Positions 49,403-62,600 of a DNA stretch of 64,000 bases are shown piece after piece (the first letter of the stretch is position 1; the number at the start of each line of letters is the position of its first letter). Source of the stretch: Stromatinia cepivora (lineage: Eukaryota; Ascomycota; Leotiomycetes; Helotiales; Sclerotiniaceae); the NCBI GenBank assembly GCA_014898415.1, contig RCTD01000041.1, positions 124,001-188,000 on the forward strand, read 5' to 3'. The notes below the pieces were generated by a model. That model was not told where the DNA came from. It searched no databases and saw nothing but the letters and a program-made list of their open reading frames with translations. The position numbers and the translations under genes are program-made.

Positions 49403-52400
49403 ATAGTGATCTATATAGGGATTCGAATTGTACGGTTTATATTGTATAAATATATCTGCGAGGAAATTATAATTAAAAAGAAAGTAGAATTAGTAATTTG
49501 TAGATGAGGGGATAGAATTAATCCTAAAAGGATAATTCTTTCAAAAATATGAGATTACTAAATTCTGAATAAGAAAGTTTTGATCATTAAAATTCCCTTA
49601 TTTATATTTATCTATTATATCAAAGATAAATTATTTTTCAATAGAACTATTATTCTATTCTTTATTTTGAAAGGAATATATCAATGAAGGTTCTATTCGG
49701 GGATATAATTAATAATATTAAAAGTATATTAGAATTCTAAATATAATAGAATTCCTATTTATAAACAAATCATTTATCTCTGCGAGCAAAAAAACTCTAA
49801 TTCAGAGAACGATCTTGATTGAATGCGATCAATTATATTGAAGGATCTTGAATGCCTTATATACTTTTAGAACTATTTGAATATTTAAGTATATATTGGA
49901 GTAATAGAAAGGATTAAATATAATATGCTGGATTGTTGTCTTTGGTGTCAGTGGTTAAAAATTTAAAATATATCTTAAAAAACTTTTAATTAAAGGATTT
50001 GAGATTTATATATTCTTTTAGAAAAAGGAAAATCTTAGAAAGGATTATATATACCTTTTTTTTTCTTTTGGAGATTTATTAAAGGAAAATTATAAATATT
50101 AAAAGTTATTGAAAGCCAAATATTGAATTAGATTCTAATAAATCGGATATTTTTCAATCAAATTATAATAATATAATAAATAATTTTGATCTATCTACAA
50201 AATTGAATCTTCTATAAAATATTCCTTAAGGATCAAAGGATAGTATTGTTACTTTAATTATCGATCCTTTTAAATCCATTAAAGAATTTTTTATTGATAA
50301 TAATAGAAATCCTATTAAAAAAGAAAAAAAAAACAAAGAAATCCAAAAAAGAAAAAGAAATAAATCAACAATAATAAAACCCATCAAAAATTCCATTTGT
50401 TATTTGTATTAAAGATTATATATATATATTCTTTATTATATCATATATTAGAAATATTGTTGCTCTTATTTTCAATAGAATCAATATATCTGATTTCCTT
50501 ATAATTTGGGATACCTTGTAAGTTGATTATAATATATCTGATAAAGAAATATGAATTCGATTTTTTTAGTATTACAATTATATCATTATTATCCAAATCA
50601 AATTTATACCGGAATATAATTCTATTAAATATAATTGAAAAGGAGGGTTGAAATCAATATTACTTTGATATTTTTGTGACTACAATATTCAATAAATAAT
50701 AGATATTCGAAACTTTCTTGATCAATTTGTTGATAATCAATATAACAAAAATAAAGGGGATTATAATACAAATCTAATAATAATAAAGGATTATATTATC
50801 AAATTCGTATTTTTGACTATTCAATTCATTAATAATCATATGTGTTGGAAATGAGGCCATCATAGGATTAGAATTGAGGTCACAAGACCACAATGGTGCA
50901 CAGACCATATTTGGGGATAACCTCAATTCTACTCCTACTAGAAATATAGATCCTTAGTTCAACCTACATAGTCAACAATACTACTACTTCCTGCACCAAA
51001 AGTTAACAATATGATTATTAAATTCGAAGCTGGAAGAATGTTTTTGTATAACCTGTATGTCCAAATGGGAAAAAAGATTGTTAGACAGTTTAAAGTTGAT
51101 TTCGATGATTTTGCTTTTATAAATTTCAAGAGAATAATAAACGAAGTCTATAAATGGTGCTTTTCTGAGGATTCTATCATCCGAATTTATAAAAGACCTA
51201 AATCTTATTAGGTTATTGTTTCCTAAACTATATATAAATATATGAAAACCTTATTTATCTTTGATATTAATATAAAGCCTTATTTTTAAGAACGGAAGAT
51301 AGAGAATATTATGGATGAAATCATTGATCTTTTGGATAAGTTTAATATGAATTATTTAAAGACGAAAATTAAAGGTATAAGGGACTTGAAATTATTCTTT
51401 TTATTATTACAATATTAAATTATTTATCGAGAAAATAATATAAGATATAATGATTATTTTATTCAGAATAAATAAAAGGGAATTCTTTTTGATATAAATA
51501 GAGTTTATAAGAAAGATTATCTTTGTTATTATTGCTTTGAAAGATTTTCTTATAATAATGGTTACATTATAAAACAAAATTGCCTTAAGAAAATCGATGA
51601 TATTAATATTAGATTATGTTATTATAATGAATACAGAATCTTTATATTTGATCCCAAAGGATATCCCAATCTTTTTTTAATCTTTAAACAAAAGGATTTT
51701 TCAAAAAATTATCAAATTGAAATATATACAAAAACTTATAGATTTGGCCAACAAAAGAAGTAATTGGAAAAATCTAATATTGAGGATAGTTCACTGAATT
51801 TCGGAATCTTTAATATCAAAATTGTAAGGGATATATTTATAAATAATATCAATTATTGAAAAAAAAAGATTATCAATATCAATATAATTATTCAATTTAA
51901 AGAAATCTTAAAATCATAAAACTGATTATTTAAAAAATCCAAATCGATAAAATGAAGTAAAATTGATAAATCTTAAAAATCGTTAAGCATTTTTCAAAAA
52001 ATATTATTCAAAATAATGAATCAAATTGAAAGAGAAAGGTTAAAAAAAGAATTCTTCAATAAAGATAAAATCATAGATATTGATAAAAGCAAAGAAGACG
52101 AAGTAAAAGAATCTTAGGGAAAAAAGGGCTTTCCTGAATCTGATAAGAATAATATAATACGAAAGGATAGAATATCTAATTTTTGTATTAGATCTTTAAA
52201 AATAAAGAAGCAAATATTAATCATTATTTATACTATAAAATTCCCAATAAAAATCTTGAAATGGATTTATAGAATCGAAATCCCGATAACAATTGGGATT
52301 GCTTTTATATATATACCAAATCTTTTTAAGCAAATTCTCAAAAAAGCATTAATTATAGATATCGAAGAATAAAAAGAGCTTTTCAGAAATTCAGAAATTC

Positions 52401-52480
52401 CTATCGAAAAAGTTGCAATAGTTTTAATAGTTATTAATTATTTAAATACTTCTTTTAATTATTAATCAAAAGAAATATAT
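49403..52480 (+). pseudogene. gag: Gypsy 2 leader and gag, RIP-degraded
   Basis: No frame can be followed in the first about 700 bases, which are AT-rich leader. From about 50,250 basic, Lys-rich coding-like sequence begins. Gag pieces include an open frame 51011-51211 (KIVRQFKVDFDDFAFINF, EVYKWCFSEDS). A nucleic-acid-binding region near 51525-51640 has CYYCFERF and a further CYYNEYR, likely mutated zinc knuckles. The gag frame is interrupted at 50843 by the solo LTR and by stops of RIP type. Confidence 0.6.
50843..51008 (+). mobile_element. Solo Copia LTR, unmutated
   Basis: 166 bp, TGTTGGAAATGAGGCCATCA to CTGCACCAAAAGTTAACA. The same family as the LTRs of Copia A and B, but in opposite orientation and nearly free of RIP changes. 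Flanked by 5-bp target duplication ATATG (50838-50842 and 51009-51013). It shows what the intact LTR looks like. Confidence 0.92.
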
Positions 52481-55400
52481 AATATACTTATTATTATTGT
52501 GATCTTTACAGATAAGAATATTAAGATTAACGGTATTATCGATTTGGGATTGATAATCAATATAATAAACTTGAAAATTGCAAAAGAATTGGGATTTATA
52601 ATATACGAATATAAAGCGATAATAATTACTTTTAATAGGAATACTACTATTTTGTATGAATTGATTGAAGATATAGAAATCAATTTTGAAGGAGTTAAGA
52701 ATATCATCGATATCTTTGTCTTGAATAATATCAAAGATTTATTGCTGTTGGGGATGCTATATTTGTTTATAGAAAAGATCGATTTTGAATATAAAGGAGA
52801 TAAATAGGTTATATAGGTTATTAATGATAATGATATTAATAAAACTAATTATTGAATAATTGGATTAAAATATAAAGCAGATGTTATAAAGGTTAATCTT
52901 GAAAAGCCGGGAAAAGAATAGATAATACAAATTTTAAGGATTATATTAATGATTTCCTAAAAGTCCTAGATGCCATTAAAAGTGAAGGGAAATTTGAAGA
53001 ATTCGTTAAAAACCATTTTCTAGAACTTTTGATTGGTATTCCAAATTTTAAAATAATCTTAAATTCTGTAGAACTCAGTATAAATACCATTCGAATTGGT
53101 CTTGATTTTGATATTAAAGATATATTTAATAATATTGAGGATTCGGAATTAAAGGGATTTCAGGAATACTTTGTTATTAATAATATTCATTTCGATTTAA
53201 AAGAATTTAGGGCAGAAAGCAATGCCTAAAAGAAATTAATTGATATCAAATCTGAAATTCTTATTTTGATTAATAATGTATATAAGAAAAAGAAAGACAA
53301 AATAAAATCCTTGAATGAAATAGAGTATATTAATAGAGAAATCCCAAAAGATGATCTTAATTAACTAGAATTGGAATATGCAAAATATTTTAAATATTAA
53401 TTATCAGGTTCTTTTTCGAAGTATTTGATATTATATTTCAATACCAAACCTGAAGGTTTTTGATTAATATAAGAATGTTTAATATTATTAGATATTGAAG
53501 ATATACTTTGGGAATATAAAAAAGAACTTCTTTTTACACTATTACAGAATCGAAAAGCAATATTAACTTTTGACTAAACGAAAACCAACAATATCAAATC
53601 TTCAATTATTCTATTACAGATTATCAAGACAATATTATATAAGGCCTAGCAAACTCCTGATTTTGTATCTCCTAAAATCTTTTTATTAATAGCTATCGAA
53701 ATGATAAAAGACTATGTTAAGCGAGATGTATTAGAGGAAGGAAAAGAATTGTACTGAAACCTTTGGTATCTAATTAAGAAAAGCAAAATTGGTAAATACT
53801 ATATTATTATTGCAATAATAAAAGCAAATACTATAACTCTACAAAACACAAATATACCTCCAAATTTAGAAGAATTTGCTGAACAAATGGTTGAATGTTT
53901 ATTAACGTTTTTAATTGATTTCTTCTCTGAATATAATCAAATACTTTTAAATAAAAAAAATAGAGATATCATTATTATCATAACCTCTTTTGGTTTAATA
54001 AGGTTTATTACTTTATTATAAAGGATTATTAATTTGGTTATTCAATTTATAAGGATTGTATTAAGGATATTATAGAATATTATATCTAATATTGTTATAC
54101 CTTACTTGGATGATATTGGAGTTAAGGGTCCCAGAACTCGATATAGTGAAGCTGAAATTGAACCTGGATTAAGGAAATTCGTTATCGAGTATCTGAAAAA
54201 CCTGAATACTATAATAGAATATATTAAATATGTAAAATATATTATTAATATCAAATTCAAATAATATTATAATAGAATCCGAATTGTAGATTATTATATC
54301 AATTTTGAAGAAAAAAATCCCGATACTATCAAAATCATCAAAATACTTGAATAATCATTTTGCTTGAATAATTATAAAATTAGAATGTTCTTTGAAGTAT
54401 ATATCTTTTATTGATTTTGAATAAAGAATTTCGTCATTATTATAGAGCCTCTTTATATATTATTGAAGAAAGATATAAAATTCATTTGGATTATTAATTA
54501 TAATATTATAATGATTTTATTGAAAGATAAATTAATTTCGATTCTAATCCTTTTTCTATTGATTTATTTATCTGAAGCCGGAATTATTATATTCGCTATT
54601 GATATTAATTTGATAGGATGAGGAGCTATTTTAGGTCAAATGTATGATAATAAGCCTTATATTGTTGTTAAATATAAGAATGGTATATGGAATTATATTA
54701 AATAGAATTATAATGTTATTAAAAGAGAATATAAAAGAGTATTCAAAGTTTTGCAAAAATACAAAAGAGATCTTTATAATGTTTATTTCCTTTTAGAAAT
54801 TAATATAAATATATTTATAATTTAACTAAATAGAATAGTTATAGATCTATTTAATACTTTGATTATAAAATGAATTGTTTAGATCAAGTTCTTCGATTTT
54901 GATATTAGATATATTCCTGGAAACAAAAATATTGTTGCAGATATCCTATTACAACGACCACGAATTGTTTTAAATGATATTGATAAGGAATATAAAAAGG
55001 ATATTAATAATTCGATTATTATAAATCTAAATTTGTTGTGGATAGATCCGGTGGTAAATATAAATAGTTCCAAAATTTTAAAATCGTTTTAAATTTTGGA
55101 AAACGAAAATGAAAGGATATAAATAATTATTCAGTATATTACTATATTATAAAGATCTAAAAATATATCAACAAAGAATTAACAAACTTTCAAAAAAGAA
55201 ACTTTCAATTTCTATATAAGGGATCGCTGCCTATTCAGAATTTAAAGAAACAGATTATCTTTTGTCTATATAATAGTAAACGACGATTTAATCGAAAAAA
55301 CAAAAATTATGATTCGAATATATAAAGAATTAGATTATAAGGATCTAGAATTATTATATATTAAAGTATATAATTGTTATTGATGGAATGGGATATATAA

Positions 55401-56410
55401 GGATATAAAAAATTGGGTAACTTTTTATATCGTTTATTAATTCAAATTATTCAAACAAATAAATGAATTAATGATTGTTATTTGGGTCTTAAATATTTGA
55501 TATAAAGTTGATATAGATATTATAAAAATACTTAACAATTATAAATTTAAATACTTCATTATTTTATGAGAAGATTTGAATGGTTGAATGGAAGTTAAAG
55601 CCTTACAGAATACTATTTTGAAAATGATTGCTAAATTCCTTTATAAAGTAATTTATTGTTATAATCTTTTTGAAGAAATCATTATGGATAAAGGACCTGA
55701 GAACAAAAGCGTTATACTTGTTTATTGCGAAAAGTATAGAATCGATAAAATCAAGATATCAATTTATCATTTATAAATCAATGGAATAATGGAAAAAGGT
55801 TATTATTCTATTGTAAAAGTACTTTCCTATTTATTATAAGGAAGGTGTAAATGATCTGAATGATTGGAAACAATATTATTCATTGATTATATCTTAATTC
55901 ATAAATCAACAAACAAAACATTATTTGAATTGATCTATAGACAGAAAACTATATTGTCTTTTGAAACTATATATACAATTTGAAGGATCCTTGATTAGGA
56001 AAGTATATGAATCCAGGAAGATTTATTAATCATTAAAGCACAATAATTAAAAATATTAGATAAAGATATTGAAGAAACAATCCTTCGTAAATAATGTTAC
56101 AAAAAAGATAATAAACTTCGATATAATCTTGATTACAAAACACTGGATAAGAATATTCGAATTAAAGATATAATTCTATATTATAATCCTTGATCAAAAA
56201 TCGATATATTTTGTAATACAAAATTTGTTTTTAAATAATATGGATCTTATAAAGTGATAAAGAAATTAAAGAGTCTTTCTATATATACCTTTAAAGAAAT
56301 AAATAGTACTCTGTTTAATGGAACCTATACAGATGTCCATTTCAAGAAATATATTTTGCACTCAGATCTTTTTGTAAATAACAATTCTAAGGATTTATAT
56401 AAATAAATAA
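52481..56410 (+). pseudogene. pol: Gypsy 2 pol (PR-RT-RH-IN), RIP-degraded
   Basis: Protease: open 52499-52807, with KINGIIDLGLIINIINLKIA (mutated DSGA site) and DLLLLGMLYL. RT at about 53640-54420: LEEFAEQMVECLLTFLIDFF, then PYLDDIGVKGPRTRYSE, the catalytic YLDD followed by the GVKGP signature of one fungal gypsy clade. RNase H at about 54480-55010: AIDINLIG, FDFDIRYIPGNKNIVADILL. Integrase at about 55180-56060: HYFMRRFEWLNG-type region in one phase and, open at 55588-55776, EEIIMDKGPENKSVI, then ISIYHL. The C-terminal domain includes YGSYKVIKKL and the tail FKKYILHSDLF. Many stops, so non-functional, although the YLDD box is intact. Confidence 0.85.
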
Positions 56411-56419
56411 ACCAAAAGA

Positions 56420-59400
56420 ACCGAATTTTTAAGTATCTATAATCTTCCAAACAAAAGATAACAAACAACCAAGGATTATTTTTTATTTAATCACAAAATG
56501 ATATAGAATCAGAAGAAAAAAAACAAATATAATAAATCGAAGAGAAATTATTACTATAAGCTTTTAATTATCAATTAAGAAGTTCAATAAAGAAAGCCTT
56601 ATAATCTTTAAAAAGGGAAAAGTGTTTGAATTTTCTTTAAAAAAACTTATTATACCATCGATTTCACTTTTGAATAATTTATGAATAATTCCTGAACAAT
56701 ACTTAAACAGTTCAATATTTTCTCTTTAAAATCTGTTTTTTTTAATAATTTGATTTGAAATTATTAATTCTTTATTTATATTTATTTTATTATTCATATA
56801 AACTTTTATTTAAATTTTGATATAATATTTGGAAAAGGATTTAATTAGATTATGGTTTTCTGTTCTATTAATAATAATATCCCTTTTTTTGTTCAATATA
56901 AGAATTATTCTTTTAACAATGAAATCGAAATATTTGTATTTATTGAAACTTTTGAAATTAAGGAAAAATATAATGTTTTTGAGTAATAGCTCAATTATTC
57001 TGTAAATATTACTGATCTTATTAAAGATTTTGTAAATGAAATAAGAAATCGGATTGAAGATTAGAAGTTCTATAAAGCAATTAATCTTTCCAAAACCGAT
57101 TATTTTGCTAAAAACAACAATATAATTCAATTTGTTGAACAGTATTATAATAGAACCAGAGAAAGTCTTAAAAATCTCGAAAGAATTTGGACAATCGTTT
57201 AAAGAAAAGTTCTCGCCTGTTTTTGATTGGAAAATATAAATTTAAATAGTATTTCAATAAGAACGAATATAATTTATTATACCTTTTATTTTAGCCTTCA
57301 AATCTTTATAAAGTTTCTAAACAGATATATAATTGAATATCTTATACGAAAAAAAGGCAAGGGAGTTAAAAAATACAGCCTTGCAGATTTCTGTATTATA
57401 TATAGATTCATTACGAAAATTGATACAAAGAACAAAAAAGATTAAACATTTCTTCTTTACAACCTTATATAAAATCCTATCTTCAGAACCTATAGATTTA
57501 CTTTCGATAACCTTGGATTTCTGAAAGAATATTATAAAAGCAAAAACCCCTCCGAAATTTAACAAAAAGATAAATCTATCCACGAAATGATTATCACAGA
57601 AATTGCCCTGGTATTCTTTAATGATAATAATAATAAAAAGGAATCTAATATTGAAGAACGATTGGAAGTAATTGCCATATTAAATACCCCTTATGTATGC
57701 CGAATTTTCCATTCCTAAGCGATTATATCAATTTCAAAATCTGCAATTACAAATATCAACAAATAGGAAAAGAAAGGTTATCATTTTAATCTTTCGAAAA
57801 AAGCTCCTTCTTATTTATCTATTCTGGATAGATTCGTATTTTATCATTATACGGTTGATTACAATATTGAACTTGTTTCAGATGATGATGATTCAGCCTT
57901 CAATAATTTTAAAACAATCTTAAATTCTTTATAAAAACTGAAAAACTATTTTTGCGATTTAAATTATCAATTTGAAAAGAGATAATACTCTTTGATGAAT
58001 AATAAATATATTATTGATCAAATAAAATAAAAAGTTGTTGTATTATTAGAAAAGCAAATCATTATGGATACTCTATATATATACTATTTATATACCCTAG
58101 CAAAACTTCTCGACCTAAAATCGAAGTATATTTCGATTAAGGAATTATAAAATAGATTAGTTATTATTACTAGAAACCAAAAGTATATTAACGAAATAAA
58201 ATTGACAAAGACATTTTATCCTTGGTTCCGTTTATATCAGTCCTTAACTCTGAAACAATTAAAGCAAACCCTCAACCTCAATCGATTCGGTTTAATAGAA
58301 AACTTTTATTTCCTTGATTTTAATAAAGTTTTCAAAAATAATCTTCTTTTATTAAAACCATTAAATAAAGAATCCTTTGAAAACCAATTTACCTTGTATA
58401 TCCCTTTATTTCAATATATCTTCAAATAAAAAGATAAATTCGATTTACAAAATATTTACAAAGATGTTTTTGTTATTTACAAATAGTATTTCCACAGAGT
58501 CTTTAAAGAAGACCCATTCCCAAATTGTTACTTTTCGATTATTCAATTTCTCTTAAAATACGATCCTGTTTTATAGTATATCACTATCTATATTCAAAAG
58601 AATAAAAAGTTCCATCTTATATCAATACCTTTATCTATATTATATTTTCCTGATTATAATAAGAAATTTAATCTTTATTATTCCTTCTCTAATCTTTTCC
58701 ATTTAACTTCCAAAAATAAACAAAAAAAAACTTTAAAAAGAATAATTATCATAATCGATTTTCCTAAATCAAAGGAATCGATTAAAAGTTCCTATAAAAA
58801 GCATCAAATCCTTGCTCCTTATAAACTGAATAACAACGACAATTTAATTCAAGAACTTTTAAAGAAGCATTCTTTCATCTATCAATTATAATATAATCTT
58901 GATTGAATAATAAAAAAGAGAAGCTTTTCAAAAAGCCGAATAAAAGAATCAATTTCGTTAGAGGATCCTGGCCAGATTTGAATTCTGGGTAATTATAATT
59001 CAACCAAATGTCATTTTGAGATATACCGGTTCTTTTGGATCCTATAAATTGATTTTGATATCGATCTCCTATTTAATTATAACTTCGAACAAAAAAAATA
59101 TAAAGGACAATAGCTCCTACAAAAACCTTTAGAGATCTCTTCAAAATCAAATTATCCTTTTTGAATTAAACGAATTTAATAAAAAAGATCTTTATATCTC
59201 CTAACCCTTTTCTTTTAATATTAATTTTATTTTATAAAATCATCTTTTTATAATCTTTTTAAGATACTTATCTTGGGATTCTAATATTGTAAAAAGAATA
59301 ACAAACAGATTATTTGAAACCAACAATAATGAATTTGAATTCTGATATAAACGATAATATAATCTTATAATAACGGATCTAATCATTCAATTTAAAATAT

Positions 59401-60034
59401 TCTAAGATAAAGAAAAGCAATAAAGAGATTGATCATTATTTATAGATTATAATACGTTTTTATAAAGGTAAAAAGTTCTTTGCGATAAAAACCTTAAAGA
59501 TGATGAATTCCCTGATAAAGAAAACATTAGCAATTAGGAGATCGTGAATTTAATTGATAGAGAATCCCCTGCTGGGAAACTTTAATCTATATTAAAAAAG
59601 TTTATTGGAAAAGGAAAAGAAGTTGCAGGGCAAGAATCGATTCAGAATCAATCTGCAATATTATTCAGTCCATCCTCAATTGGATCTTTTAGAATATAAG
59701 GTACTGCTTTAATCCCTAATATAAATCGTAAACCAAATGGAAAACAAATAAATCGTTTTTTAATAAAAAAATCTTTTACAAGATTTAATAATAAAAGAAA
59801 AAATCATTTCTTTAATATTAAATAGAAATTTATAATACCAAAAATCCCTATTCATTATTCAAATCATATTTAGAAATCATCAAAAAGTCTAATTACAAAT
59901 ATAAAATCTATTGCAAAATATTCGATTAAATATTTAAGAAAAACTAGAGATAAAGAGAACAATAAAAATATTTTTCAGGAATTTAAAACTTTTATCGAAT
60001 TTAGTAGAAAGACAATAAATATAGATTTGAATTA
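56420..60034 (+). pseudogene. Extra 3' coding region of Gypsy 2, unknown
   Basis: After the integrase the plus strand keeps reading as protein, with RIP-type stops, to a terminal NIDLN near 60034. Open parts include 57227-57445, 57693-57923 and 58202-58429 (TKTFYPWFRLYQSLTLKQLK, NRFGLIENFYFLDF). Other pieces are ELVSDDDDSAFNNFKTIL (about 57870), YLYTLAKLLDLKSKYISI (about 58090) and a basic C-terminal stretch about 59640-60030. No envelope-type membrane segment, protease, helicase or transposase motif is visible. I do not recognise it. It could be a captured or additional ORF of this element, or the remains of another insertion without visible ends. Confidence 0.45.
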
Positions 60035-60212
60035 ATAAAAATCTAAAGTATACTATTTTTTTAAAACGATTTTAAAAATTATTTACCATCCTAGTTTGCT
60101 GATATTCTAATTGACTTTCCCTAGCCTAATTGTTTTTTTTGATCTTTTTGGTTTTTACCTTTTGTAGTTATCCTAAGGCCAAATAGAATATATATTCCGA
60201 GGAAGGGAAGGG

Positions 60213-60505
60213 TATAAGAAAGTTGGGATATCAAAGCTTAACACATAGCTAGTTCGTAATCATATAGTTATATAACTCTTCGTAATTAGATATAAGAAAG
60301 AACTCTACTCCCCTCTCTTTGAAAGAAATCAATCGTTTTTTCCATTAATCTTTTTATACCCCATTTATACACAATCCAAATTATTATCTAAATCTATTAG
60401 TTTTACTATTTGAAGCCTTTACAATATAATCTGATCAGTTCCAATTCCTATTTCCCCTTGCAGCGTGCTATCGGGACGCACGTATCTCGACCTACCTCTT
60501 TCACA
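60213..60505 (+). repeat. Gypsy 2 3' LTR
   Basis: 293 bp after a purine tract (GAGGAAGGGAAGGG). The left end is mutated (TATAAGAAAG); the right end is unmutated (GCTATCGGGACGCACGTATC ... TTTCACA). Confidence 0.9.
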
Positions 60506-60509
60506 ATAT

Positions 60510-61344
60510 AAAATCGTTGATCACTGGGAGATATAATTTCTATGGTGAATATTTTGTTGATTCTTTTAAGCCGAATAATCATCAGTATTAGAATTGTGGT
60601 ATTTATCTGTGTATTCCTTTGCTGGTTTTCTTTTATCTTCTAATAGATTATTATATCGTTGTTTATCGATAAAATTTGAAAATAAATTCTTTATTTACCC
60701 CCTATCTTTATAATATACTGATCATTGATTATATAATCCAAATAGGGATATAGAATTGCAATGAAAATGATACTGGAGATCAAAAAGAAAAGAGAAATTG
60801 TTCTTTCGTTTTTGTATTGTTGTTTTCTTTCTCTTTGTTGTATTACTCATCGGAATCCTTGAAAGGTTGAATGGAAGAAGTATATTGTGATTTCGGAGAA
60901 TGATAATAAAGATAAGAAAGAAAGAATGATAAAGAAGAAAAGAAGAAAAGAACAAGTGATATATTTAAAGAAAAGGGAAAAAAGAGATAGTTCTTTGATT
61001 TCTATAATACTGATAACATCAATAGCTCTGATTGCTTTAATTGTTCTTCGTTTTTTGATTGTTATAGATAATCCAAAGGCTTTTTTACTTGAATTTCAAA
61101 TTATTGAGTTTAGAAAAAAGTTTATCCTTTTTCGAGGATAGGAAAATAAAGAATGGAGAAATGATCGGCCTTGATTGTTTTTTATTTCTTGATAGATATA
61201 GAATATATGAATTAAAGTGTATTATAGAAAAGTATAATGATCTGGGATATCAAATAGGATTCATTTTATTTACATCAAAAGAAAGAATTATGAGTTCCAG
61301 ATTGTTATTATTTAAGTTTTAGATTATCGTTATTCAAACTTTAT
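60510..61344. other. Insertion X, right part; unidentified
   Basis: AT-rich sequence after Gypsy 2 that should be contiguous with 47745-49109. Open frames 60887-61141 (a very basic start, then the hydrophobic stretch LISIILITSIALIALIVLRF) and 61089-61322 on the plus strand. No family recognised, and no LTR matching 47745 is found. Confidence 0.35.
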
Positions 61345-62306
61345 GATTTTGTTGTTTATATTTTATAGATTGAGGAGGGATTGGAAGTATTCGAACTTTT
61401 GTTTTATAAGGTTCTTGGTGAGTCCATCAATAATTATATCGGTGATCGGTAGATAGGTTATATAAAAGTTCTTTTTTGAATATTCTTAATATAACCATAT
61501 ATTTTGGATATCGATATAATATAATTTTATAGTGATCTATTTGTTCTCATTAATTATCAATTTGATTATTTGCTGGTTGTTGTAGAAAATCGTTATAGGC
61601 TTTTTTATTGTTAAATTGATCTTTTTTAAGAAATATAAGATTACTATAGTTTCTTTCGATATATATTCGACTTCGAGAAACTTTATTTCAGTAATTGAAA
61701 TGGTTATAGTATTTTGTTTGGATGTTTTTTATACAATTAAGCTATCGAAAAAGAATATAATATATTTCTAAAATGATCAACAAATATTTGGATTATTTAT
61801 AAAAGAAGTATTTAAAAAAACAAAAAGTTATGATATTTGGTTATCGTTATATTGGATTATAAAATACTTTGTATTTTATAGATATTATAAACAATAATTG
61901 ATAGCTTTTATATAATCGTTTAATGAATTGGTCAAATAATGATTCAATTGTGAAGTAACGAATGATATATTTATTTTTATAATAATTGTAATATATAATA
62001 TTGAATTTATTTTCTTTTGATATATTTTTATAATATATATAAAAGTTTGATCCTGATTTTTCCGAAATATTATTATCAGAAATGGTATATTTGCTATCCT
62101 ATTTATTATTTTGAATTTTTTAGTAATCTTTTTAATATATATATTATAAATTAATTACAACTTTTTCTTGGATCGATTATAGAGTATATATATACCTAGA
62201 AATTATTTAATATTTTCTAGATCTTATAGTTTATATATAGTTTTGATTCCTTTGATGATTTTTATAATAACTGATTTGTTTTTTTTATAATAAATGATTT
62301 GAATAT
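61345..62306 (-). pseudogene. Third Copia fragment (C): RNase H and RT end, RIP-degraded
   Basis: On the minus strand the region ends in a Copia RNase H tail, DGLTKNLIKQKFEYFQSLLNL, near 61360-61440. Before it are a degraded SSTEAEYIA-type segment and FYNNQQIIKLI. The sequence differs from Copia A and B throughout, so it is a second Copia family. Its upstream part is cut at 62307 by the fresh chromovirus. Heavy RIP, no long frame. Confidence 0.65.
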
Positions 62307-62588
62307 TGTCACGAATCGTGAACCATAGGAGGCTAACCACGTGATACCTCTTATCTCCCACGTCCATTGATGAGCTGATCGTCCGTGCACATGCGTTACG
62401 ATTCATGCGATTTAGTATGGTAAAATGGTGACCCTAATAACACATGCGCACAACCCCGCAGCTTACGAATGGGTATTTGTATATATATATCTAGTCGCTC
62501 CTTACGAGCCATAGTTCTTCAGTTGTAGATTCTAAAGAACATAATTGACCCTGTTTATTCAGCTCTACTACGGCTCTTGTGCGTCACA
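62307..62588 (+). repeat. E4 5' LTR with promoter and self-pairing segment
   Basis: Begins TGTCACGAATCGTGAACCAT and ends GTGCGTCACA. A TATA-like run lies at 62480-62490. About 30-40 bases later is AGTTGTAGAT (62521-62530), the expected start of R. A short inverted repeat, GAGCCATAG (62506-62514) against CTACGGCTC (62568-62576), encloses the R-U5 region. Confidence 0.9.
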
Positions 62589-62590
62589 TT

Positions 62591-62600
62591 ATCTACAACT
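62591..62600 (+). promoter_or_regulatory. Putative self-priming primer-binding site
   Basis: ATCTACAACT lies two bases after the LTR and is the exact reverse complement of AGTTGTAGAT at 62521-62530. No sequence complementary to a tRNA 3' end (TGG...) is evident at this position. Tf1-type chromoviruses prime reverse transcription by pairing the 5' end of their own mRNA with such a site. Confidence 0.6.

Larger units (their letters stand above)
49110..60505 (+). mobile_element. Ty3/gypsy element, second family (Gypsy 2), 11.4 kb, RIP-mutated
   Basis: LTRs are 49110-49402 and 60213-60505 (293 bp), starting TGTGAGAAAGTTGGGATATC and ending CTTTCACA. The flanking 4-bp duplication is ATAT (49106-49109 and 60506-60509). 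Order on the plus strand: gag, protease, RT, RNase H, integrase, then an extra coding region of about 3.6 kb. Protein motifs differ clearly from the chromovirus E family. Carries a 166-bp solo Copia LTR. Without that LTR and its duplication it is about 11,225 bp, long for a fungal gypsy element. Confidence 0.88.
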
